A DNA stretch of 64,000 nucleotides from an uncultured Alistipes sp. (GTDB lineage Bacteria > Bacteroidota > Bacteroidia > Bacteroidales > Rikenellaceae): positions 1 through 64,000 of the forward strand of contig CAAGBL010000099.1 of the NCBI GenBank assembly GCA_900768045.1, read 5' to 3'. Numbering within the stretch: position 1 is the first letter of the stretch; each line of letters opens with the position of its first letter. The notes beneath the pieces were generated by a model. The model searched no databases, was not told the DNA's origin, and was given only the letters and a program-made list of their open reading frames with translations. This document shows positions 58,042-64,000 of the stretch, piece after piece. The position numbers were made by a program, and so were the translations under genes.

Positions 58042-59067
58042 CTACAATCTTCCCTCTGCGGCATACTCTTTGACACTCTTTTCGTAGTGTTTGATTGTCT
58101 CGGCCATAGAGAGATAGGACTTTCCTCCCGCAGCGTTCTTATGTCCTCCACCATTGAAGTAGCGCTGTGCAAAGAGGTTTACATCGATATCGCCACGTGA
58201 GCGTAGCGACACACGTATAAAGTCGTGGTGCTCGGTAAACATTGCCGACATCTTCATCTTCTTGATGGTTAGCGGATAGTTTACAAAGCCCTCGGAGTCG
58301 CCCTGCTGGAACCAGAACTTGCGCATCTCCTCCTCGGTAAGCGACATGTGGGCAACGGTGCCATTGTGGAAGATCTTCATCTTGCGATTGATAACATAGC
58401 CAAACAATCGTGCACGTCCCTCAGTGAAGGAGTTATAGACGTGGATATGGATATCGGGGATAGATATACCTGTCTCGGCAAGGATAGATACCACACGGAA
58501 GACATCGGGCGTTACCGACGAGAAGGCAAAGTTGCCAGTATCGGTCATCATGCCCACAAAGAGGTTTTCTGCCATAGAGCGTGAGATGTGCTCCACGCCG
58601 TACATATCCTCGATGAGGCGTGCTACGAGGTAGCAGGTGCTTGATGCCTCGGTATATGATAGCATGATGTCGAACTCCTCGGCGGGGTCTAGATGGTGGT
58701 CGATAAGCACACGCTTAGCATGCTGATTTTCATCTATGAGGTCACCAAGCTGGTCAAGACGTGATAGTAGGTGGAAGTCGAGGCAGAAGATTATGTCGGC
58801 ACGTTTAAGTGCCTCTTTAGCCTTGCCCTCGCTGTCGCTCTTGAATATCACTATATCCGAGATATTGGGCATAAACTCGAGATAGTAGGGGTAGCGATTA
58901 GGCACTATACATGTCACATCGTGGCCCTCTTTACGCAAAATCTCAGCCCACGCCAACGACGAACCGATAGCATCGCCATCGGGGTTTGTGTGCGAGAGAA
59001 TAACTATCGACTGAGGAGCAGCGAGAAGTTCTCGAAGTGCCTCTATCTTTGAAGATGCTAACTGCAT
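58042..59067 (-). CDS. nrnA: DHH/DHHA1 phosphoesterase, NrnA-like
   Basis: A nanoRNase/pAp phosphatase-like enzyme, 341 residues, degrading short RNA oligomers and recycling adenosine 3',5'-bisphosphate. DHH motifs: ILSHTNPDGDAIGSSLAW (motif I), IIFCLDFHLL (motif II), VLIDHHLDP (the D-H-H motif III) and MMTDTGNFAFSS (motif IV). The DHHA1 domain includes the GGGHKNAAGG motif. The start at 59067 (MQLASSKIEALREL) is preferred over the ATG at 59085, because the -7 box ends only two bases from the latter and transcription would begin after it. Confidence 0.9.
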   Translation of the reverse strand: MQLASSKIEALRELLAAPQSIVILSHTNPDGDAIGSSLAWAEILRKEGHDVTCIVPNRYPYYLEFMPNISDIVIFKSDSEGKAKEALKRADIIFCLDFHLLSRLDQLGDLIDENQHAKRVLIDHHLDPAEEFDIMLSYTEASSTCYLVARLIEDMYGVEHISRSMAENLFVGMMTDTGNFAFSSVTPDVFRVVSILAETGISIPDIHIHVYNSFTEGRARLFGYVINRKMKIFHNGTVAHMSLTEEEMRKFWFQQGDSEGFVNYPLTIKKMKMSAMFTEHHDFIRVSLRSRGDIDVNLFAQRYFNGGGHKNAAGGKSYLSMAETIKHYEKSVKEYAAEGRL

Positions 59068-59086
59068 ATTAATAGTATTAATCATG

Positions 59087-59094
59087 CAAATATA
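59087..59094 (-). promoter_or_regulatory. -7 box of the nrnA-ABC exporter unit
   Basis: The complement reads TATATTTG, an exact match. Its position, 20 bases before the chosen start, decides between the two possible nrnA starts. Confidence 0.55.
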
Positions 59095-59203
59095 ATAAAA
59101 TTAGGTATAATCTCCTAATATTCCACCTATTTTAACAACCAAGAACAGAAATTATTATCTCGATATATCTATTTTTTATGGAATATTATTGGAGAATTTT
59201 TAG

Positions 59204-59211
59204 TATATTTG
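59204..59211 (+). promoter_or_regulatory. -7 box of the sppA promoter
   Basis: TATATTTG, an exact TAnnTTTG match 31 bases upstream of the sppA ATG. Confidence 0.55.
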
Positions 59212-59242
59212 CACTAACATTTTACCTAAAACAGGAGATATT

Positions 59243-61036
59243 ATGAATTTCTGGAAGACATTTTTTGCAGCCCTTATAGCTGTAGTTATTGGCTCGGGAG
59301 TAGTTTTCGTGCTCAGTATAATATTTGGCTTCTCGCTCCTCGCATCGTTTGGTGGAGAGACTACCGTGACTCAAAAAAATTCGGTACTATATATCGACCT
59401 TGGCGAGAGTGTTGTTGACTCGCCAAACGTGATGCCTACAATAGACATCAACTCCCTTAGCATGGAGTCGCCAATAACCATTTTGCAGGCGCTGTCGGCA
59501 TTGGAGTATGCTGCTCAAGACCCAAACATCGAGGGTGTATGTATCTACCAGAATGGCTTGGGCACAATCTCGGCAACAAACATCGAGGAGCTACGTCAGG
59601 CACTCTTGCGCTTCAAGCAATCGGGAAAGTTTGTTGTTGCCTACGACGATAACTTCACACAGAGCGAGTACTACTTAGCATCTGTTGCCGACCGTATTTC
59701 GATGACCCCTGAGGGTAGTATCGAGTGGCGAGGAATGGCCTTTGGCACAGCATTTATGAAGGGTTTGCTCGACAAGTTGGATATAAGTGTCGAGATCTTC
59801 CGCCCTACGGTATGTAAGTATAAGAGCGCCGTGGAGCCATACTTCCTAACCAAGATGTCGGAGGCTAACCGCCAGCAGATGGAGAGCCTTGCCGAGGATA
59901 TGTGGACAACAATATGCGAGGATGTTGCCCTACAGCGCAACATAGATCCCGCAGAGCTCAAGGCGCTTGCTGCACGCCTAAGCGTAAACACTCCTGAGGA
60001 GGCTAAGAAGTATGGTCTTATCAACGAGATAGAGTATGAGGACGAATTATACAAATATCTCGTGGATATGGGTGTTAAGTGCAACCGCAAAGGTGAGCTA
60101 CACAAGATTACGTTGGGCGAGTACGCTAATAATCTCACTGTGGTAAATCCTCAGATGGCGGGCAAGGCAAACGTAGGTATTATCTATGCTGAGGGACAGA
60201 TTGTTGATGGCAACGAGGTGGGTAGTGGCTACATCTTTGGTAATAGCCTTGCACAGCAGATTCGTGAGGCACGCCTCGATAGTAGTGTCAAGTCGGTTGT
60301 TGTACGTGTTAACTCGCCTGGTGGCTCAGCCCTCGCCTCGGATATCATCTGGCGTGAGATGTTATTGCTTCAGCAGTCAAAGCCTGTAGTTATCTCCATG
60401 AGTGAATATGCAGCAAGTGGTGGCTACTACATTTCGGCTCCTGCCGACTATATCATCGCAGATAAGCTTACGTTGACTGGCTCGATAGGTGTGTTTGGTA
60501 TGATTCCAAATATTTCAAACCTACTTAAAAACCGTCTCGGCATTACCATAGACTATGCTCTAACATCGCCTGAGGCTATGCCTATGAGCTACCTCAACCC
60601 TATGACACAGCGCCAGAAGGAGGTCTTACTAAAGAGCGTGGATAACATCTACACAACATTTACCAGCAAGGTAGCTGAGGGACGCAACCTAACAATCGAG
60701 CAGGTGTACGACGTTGCTGAGGGTAGAGTATGGAGTGGTAATCAGGCTGTGGGCAATGGTCTGGCAGATGCTAATGGTGGTTTGCACGAGGCTATAGCTA
60801 AGGCTGCCAACCTTGCCGACCTCGGTGCTGAGTTCAGCCTTAAGGAGATAAAGACTCCGCTTACTCCTTTCGAGGCGTGGCTCGAGTCTATGGGCATGAT
60901 GACAGCCAAGGTGTGCGGTATCAACTATAATATGTATGGTAAGGAACTTAATAACCTCATCGAGGAGAATCTATACATCTTTACTCACACTGGTATACTA
61001 ATGGAGATGCCTCAGAAAATCGAAATTAACTTTTAG
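59243..61036 (+). CDS. sppA: Signal peptide peptidase SppA (67K type)
   Basis: A membrane-anchored serine protease degrading cleaved signal peptides. The 597 residues match the two-domain form. An N-terminal transmembrane segment (residues about 5-35, AALIAVVIGSGVVFVLSIIF) is followed by domain 1 with the catalytic Lys in CKYKSAVEPY. Domain 2 has VRVNSPGGSALASDIIW and the nucleophile Ser in SEYAASGGYYISAPADYI, then TLTGSIGVFG. It precedes mrp by 20 bases on the same strand. Confidence 0.93.
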   Translation: MNFWKTFFAALIAVVIGSGVVFVLSIIFGFSLLASFGGETTVTQKNSVLYIDLGESVVDSPNVMPTIDINSLSMESPITILQALSALEYAAQDPNIEGVCIYQNGLGTISATNIEELRQALLRFKQSGKFVVAYDDNFTQSEYYLASVADRISMTPEGSIEWRGMAFGTAFMKGLLDKLDISVEIFRPTVCKYKSAVEPYFLTKMSEANRQQMESLAEDMWTTICEDVALQRNIDPAELKALAARLSVNTPEEAKKYGLINEIEYEDELYKYLVDMGVKCNRKGELHKITLGEYANNLTVVNPQMAGKANVGIIYAEGQIVDGNEVGSGYIFGNSLAQQIREARLDSSVKSVVVRVNSPGGSALASDIIWREMLLLQQSKPVVISMSEYAASGGYYISAPADYIIADKLTLTGSIGVFGMIPNISNLLKNRLGITIDYALTSPEAMPMSYLNPMTQRQKEVLLKSVDNIYTTFTSKVAEGRNLTIEQVYDVAEGRVWSGNQAVGNGLADANGGLHEAIAKAANLADLGAEFSLKEIKTPLTPFEAWLESMGMMTAKVCGINYNMYGKELNNLIEENLYIFTHTGILMEMPQKIEINF

Positions 61037-61056
61037 TATTTAGATAGAACCCAAAT

Positions 61057-62112
61057 ATGAATGAACAGTTAGAGGCGCTATTGCGTCAAATCATACACCC
61101 CGAGACCGAGCAGAACATTGTTGACAGCGGTTTTGTTGATCGTGCCGATAGGGGTGAAGATGGCTCTATTGCCATCACTCTACGCTTTCAGAAGGCTCGT
61201 GACCCCTTTGCACAGAAGGTAAAGCGCCAGGTTGAGGAGCTTATGAAGCAGTCGTTCCCCGAGAATGAGTGTATGGTAATTATTCGTGAGGCTGCACCAA
61301 AGCCTCGTCGCCGTGAGCAGCAGACAACAACATCGGATATTTGCAATATCATCGCTATTGCTTCGGGCAAGGGTGGTGTTGGTAAGTCAACAATCACTGC
61401 TAACCTCGCTGTGGCACTACGTCAGCATGGCTACAATGTAGGTATTCTCGATGCCGACATCTACGGCCCTTCGCAGGCTAAGATGTTTGGTGTTGAGGGT
61501 TATATCCCTGAGGCTGAGAAAGACGAAGAGGGCAATGAGTATATGATTGCTGCACAGTCGTTAGGCATCAAGGTTATGTCTATCGGTTTCTTCATCAAGC
61601 CTACTGACGCTCTTATGTGGCGTGGTGGCATGGCCTCAAATGCTTTACATCAGCTCATCCACCAGACACGCTGGGGTAAGCTCGACTACCTACTCATCGA
61701 TCTTCCTCCAGGAACTGGCGATATTCACCTCTCTATTATCAATGAGCTTAAGATTTCGGGTGCTGTTATCGTCTCTACACCTCAGCAGGTTGCTGTTGCC
61801 GATGTTGTGCGTGGTGTTGAGATGTTCCGCCACCCACAGGTAAATATTCCAGTGTTGGGTGTTGTTGAGAATATGGCATGGTTTACACCTGAGGAGCTAC
61901 CTAATAATCGCTACTACCTCTTTGGTAAGGGAGGTGCTGCACGCTATGCCGAGGAGGCAGGCATTGAGCTATTGGGCCAGGTGCCTATTATCCAATCTAT
62001 CATGGAGGGTGGCGACGAGGGACGTCCTGCTGGTGGCTTCGATCCACGTGTCGAGGAGTACTATGCTAACATTGCCGATAGGGTTGTTGAAAAGCTACCT
62101 TCGGAGTGTTAA
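61057..62112 (+). CDS. mrp: Mrp/ApbC-type iron-sulfur cluster carrier ATPase
   Basis: A 351-residue P-loop ATPase delivering Fe-S clusters to target proteins. An N-terminal MIP18/DUF59-like domain covers residues about 1-90. The deviant Walker A is IASGKGGVGKSTITANLA, followed by DADIYGPSQAKMFG, LLIDLPPGTGDIHLS and the switch region VVSTPQQVAVADVVRG. The C-x-x-C cluster motif of some family members is not seen. It ends before a strong terminator and the A+T-rich candidate origin. Confidence 0.92.
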   Translation: MNEQLEALLRQIIHPETEQNIVDSGFVDRADRGEDGSIAITLRFQKARDPFAQKVKRQVEELMKQSFPENECMVIIREAAPKPRRREQQTTTSDICNIIAIASGKGGVGKSTITANLAVALRQHGYNVGILDADIYGPSQAKMFGVEGYIPEAEKDEEGNEYMIAAQSLGIKVMSIGFFIKPTDALMWRGGMASNALHQLIHQTRWGKLDYLLIDLPPGTGDIHLSIINELKISGAVIVSTPQQVAVADVVRGVEMFRHPQVNIPVLGVVENMAWFTPEELPNNRYYLFGKGGAARYAEEAGIELLGQVPIIQSIMEGGDEGRPAGGFDPRVEEYYANIADRVVEKLPSEC

Positions 62113-62164
62113 AAAAGGTGTTAGTAACTGTCGGAAACTTTTTGATAAAAATATTTGCAACTTT

Positions 62165-62200
62165 AAGAGCGGTCGTTGTATATACGGCCGCTCTTTATTT
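62165..62200 (+). terminator. Terminator of mrp
   Basis: AAGAGCGGTCGT (62165-62176) pairs with ACGGCCGCTCTT (62184-62195), one G-T wobble, around a seven-base loop, followed by TATTT. Confidence 0.8.
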
Positions 62201-62220
62201 CCAAATAAAATTAGATAAAT

Positions 62221-62520
62221 TTATCATGTTAGTTATCAACGCTAAATTTCGAGGTTATAATCATTAGATGTTGATATTTTAACTCTGTTGATTTGTTGAT
62301 AATATATTTGTTAATAATGTTTATTTTTATTTATATTTTTGATTTTTAGTAATTTAAGAAATAAAAACAATAAACAAATAGATAAAAATTTGTTAAGAAC
62401 TAATATATCTAAAAATTATTAACACTATCAACAGCTATTATTATTTATATTTAATTTTTAATTATATATATAAGTATAAAAAAATAAAATTATAATGTTG
62501 AAAAGTTGGCATGGGGTGTG
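62221..62520. other. Candidate replication origin (A+T-rich, DnaA-box-like cluster)
   Basis: About 300 bases of extremely A+T-rich DNA without a gene. Eight 9-mers resembling the DnaA box TTATnCACA, mostly of the TTATCAACA type, occur in about 200 bases: TTATCAACG 62233, TGTTGATAT 62269, TGTTGATTT 62286, TGTTGATAA 62294, TGTTAATAA 62309, TGTTAAGAA 62391, TTATTAACA 62416, CTATCAACA 62425. The region is followed by gpx and dnaB. Composition, clustering and location suggest an origin or another DnaA-bound locus. None of the eight is a perfect consensus box. Confidence 0.4.
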
Positions 62521-62525
62521 AAAAA

Positions 62526-62554
62526 ACTGCGCAAGGAGAGTCTCCCAACGCAGT
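62526..62554 (-). terminator. Terminator of gpx
   Basis: ACTGCG (62526-62531) pairs with CGCAGT (62549-62554), with an inner GGAGA/TCTCC stem. On the minus strand it is followed by TTTTT. A second hairpin, GGTGATAT/ATATCACC (62562-62569 and 62573-62580), lies between it and the gpx stop. Confidence 0.65.
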
Positions 62555-62595
62555 CTTTAATGGTGATATTTTATATCACCTAACACTTAACCTTA

Positions 62596-63186
62596 CTACA
62601 AAAGTTTCTCTATAGCCTCCTCAACCCTTGCCATATCGGCCGTAGGCTCGAAGCGAGCTACGACCTCGCCTTGGCGGTTGATAAGAAACTTCGTGAAATT
62701 CCACTTTATATCTGGCTTCTTATCGTAGTCGGCATCTGCCTCACGAAGCTTAGTGTCGAGAATTTCGGAGAGTCGATGTCCCTTATCAAAACCCTTGAAG
62801 CCCTGCTCCGACTTAAGCCACTTGTATAATGGAAGCTCGTTAGCACCATTTACCTCACTCTTTTTCATCTGCGGAAACTCCGTGCCATAGTTTAGCTGGC
62901 AGAACTCAGTAGTCTCCGCATCACTCTCGGGTGACTGACCTCCAAACTGGTTGCAAGGAAAGTCAAGAATTTCTAAGCCCTTTGTGTGATACTTCTTATA
63001 TAGCGCCTCAAGGTCGGCGTACTGAGGAGTAAACCCACACTTGCTCGCAGTGTTTACAATGAGTACCACCTTGCCCTTGAACTTATCGAGTTTTATAGGT
63101 TTTCCACCCTGTGCCATTACCTCGAAGTCGTATAGATTTTTTCGTGTGTTGCACGAGCAACCACAACCATTATTTACTCTATTCAT
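62596..63186 (-). CDS. Glutathione peroxidase family (Cys-type thiol peroxidase)
   Basis: A 196-residue peroxidase reducing hydroperoxides, probably with thioredoxin. The peroxidatic Cys is in NTASKCGFTPQY. The catalytic Gln and the second conserved region are in DFPCNQFGGQ, and the Trp/Asn of the tetrad in IKWNFTKFLI. The N-terminus carries an extra Cys-rich lead (MNRVNNGCGCSCNTRKN) ahead of the usual LYDFEV start. This is not a signal peptide. It might bind metal or be spurious if translation starts further in, at the ATG of MAQGGKPIKL, but that would remove the first beta strand. Flanked on both sides by A+T-rich non-coding DNA. Confidence 0.9.
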   Translation of the reverse strand: MNRVNNGCGCSCNTRKNLYDFEVMAQGGKPIKLDKFKGKVVLIVNTASKCGFTPQYADLEALYKKYHTKGLEILDFPCNQFGGQSPESDAETTEFCQLNYGTEFPQMKKSEVNGANELPLYKWLKSEQGFKGFDKGHRLSEILDTKLREADADYDKKPDIKWNFTKFLINRQGEVVARFEPTADMARVEEAIEKLL

Positions 63187-63414
63187 ACGTGTTATTATTA
63201 AAATTTAACTTATTTATTATATCTACTAAAATTACTACAAACTTTATTCCGTTGCAAATGTAGGAATTATATTTTATACACAATATTTTATATCTATTTT
63301 CTTTAATATTATTTTCTTATATCGGTATAAGCTAATATTATCTAACATACATTATTAACAATGAGTTGTTAACAACCCAAAAACAACTTATAATAACTTA
63401 TGCGCATAATATTG
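63187..63414. other. A+T-rich spacer between gpx and dnaB
   Basis: No gene. It holds a perfect DnaA-box 9-mer, TTATACACA (63274-63282), a TTATTAACA (63352-63360) and two perfect palindromes: GTTGTTAACAAC (63365-63376) and TTATGCGCATAA (63398-63409). The sites may belong to an origin region that continues from 62.2 kb, or they may regulate dnaB. Confidence 0.4.
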
Positions 63415-63444
63415 TTGCTGTTTCCAAGAAAATGCCTAATTTTG
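63415..63444 (+). promoter_or_regulatory. dnaB promoter
   Basis: TTG at 63415-63417, 19 bases, then TAATTTTG at 63437-63444, 32 bases before the ATG. Confidence 0.65.
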
Positions 63445-63476
63445 TGGATGTGAAAAAATTTGTGCTACTTTAAGTT

Positions 63477-64000
63477 ATGGCAAAACAATATAATAAAGCT
63501 TCAAAAAATAATAGTGAGGCATTGACTCAACTAACTGATATTACAGGTATTACACCTCCTCAGTCGATAGAACTCGAGCAGGCGGTGTTGGGTGCGTTGA
63601 TGCTCGAAAAAGATGCTATCATCGATGTTCAAGAATATCTTAGTGTCGATACTTTCTATAGCGAGGAGCATAGAATAATCTTTAAGGCAATTCAGGATCT
63701 CTCGTTTGAGATGAAGGCTATCGACCTATTCACTGTAACTGAGAAGCTGAAGTCGCAAAGGGAGCTTACTAAGGTGGGTGGTGCTAGCTACCTCGCACAG
63801 CTGACACAACGTGTGGCGTCGGCTGCCCATGTTGAGTTTCATGCCAAGATTATTGCACAAAAGTATGTTCAGCGTGAGCTTATACGTTCGGCAACCGAGA
63901 TTCAGCGTCGCTCATATGATGATGAGGTAGATGTTACCGAGCTTATTGGCTTTGCCGAGCAGGAGATTTTCAAGGTATCGGAGGGTAATGTAAAGCGTTC
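63477..64000 (+). CDS. dnaB: Replicative DNA helicase DnaB (N-terminal part)
   Basis: The first 174 codons of the hexameric replicative helicase; the gene continues past the right edge. The start MAKQYNKASKNNSEALTQLT leads into PPQSIELEQAVLGALMLEKD, the hallmark opening of the DnaB N-terminal domain. DTFYSEEHRIIFKAIQDL, VGGASYLAQLTQRV and AAHVEFHAKIIAQKYVQREL follow. The ATPase core is not included, so an intein or other insertion there cannot be judged. Confidence 0.95.
   Translation, partial: MAKQYNKASKNNSEALTQLTDITGITPPQSIELEQAVLGALMLEKDAIIDVQEYLSVDTFYSEEHRIIFKAIQDLSFEMKAIDLFTVTEKLKSQRELTKVGGASYLAQLTQRVASAAHVEFHAKIIAQKYVQRELIRSATEIQRRSYDDEVDVTELIGFAEQEIFKVSEGNVKR

Overview
The window is chromosomal DNA from a member of the Bacteroidales. 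This rests on many sigma-ABfr-type -7 boxes (TAnnTTTG) in place of E. coli -10/-35 elements, on weak Shine-Dalgarno signals, and on Bacteroidetes family members: GldH, a RicT/PSP1 protein with a Cys-rich start, a second EF-G-like GTPase, a TraR/DksA protein with a reduced zinc finger, GH92 and GH97 glycosidases, OmpP1/FadL and TonB proteins. The tRNA has no encoded CCA. The genus cannot be fixed from sequence alone. Most of the window is housekeeping DNA with intact reading frames.

Layout. 1-5.2 kb: start of an EF-G-like gene (-), fructose-bisphosphate aldolase, then a lipoprotein gene bracketed by two degenerate copies of the 3' end of a tRNA-Ser gene whose intact copy lies at 5.1 kb. 5.4-10.2 kb: GNAT acetyltransferase (-), then RicT-like, gldH, trmB, rlmD (+). 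10.6-18.8 kb (-): OmpP1/FadL porin, Tyr/Trp-rich lipoprotein, DksA-like protein, ileS, yebC. 19.2-25.4 kb (+): pheS, TPR protein, EnvC-like activator, ybeY, mnmG. 25.6-28.8 kb (-): ilvE, metG. 29.0-34.4 kb (+): UvrD/PcrA helicase, GT2, nth, S41 peptidase. 34.4-38.4 kb (-): comF, priA, yitT. 38.6-46.0 kb (-): rlmN followed, almost without gaps, by GH97 and two GH92 genes. 46.1-50.4 kb (+): tonB, hflX, upp, cyclophilin, DAHP synthase/chorismate mutase. 50.4-53.7 kb (-): zeta-like toxin/antitoxin pair, AraC regulator, DUF4435 protein. 53.8-55.7 kb (+): SUI1/eIF1-like, glnA. 56.2-59.1 kb (-): ABC exporter, nrnA. 59.2-64 kb: sppA, mrp (+), gpx (-), start of dnaB (+).

The most unusual content is non-coding. 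A family of about 130-bp multi-hairpin (cloverleaf-like) repeats occurs in the spacers between convergent genes, at 10483-10612, 25504-25632 and as an abutting pair at 55928-56188. A related single hairpin lies at 13698-13746. Stems differ in sequence between copies but stay paired (compensatory changes), and in three copies the terminal arm includes the TAA stop codon of the adjacent gene. A second, G-rich repeat family (about 10.29, 14.28 and 55.70 kb) adjoins two of these copies.

Three parS-like palindromes with a CCACGTGG core lie next to mnmG and inside ilvE. An A+T-rich gap before gpx/dnaB holds a cluster of TTATCAACA-like 9-mers. Together they suggest, without proof, that the window lies near the replication origin.
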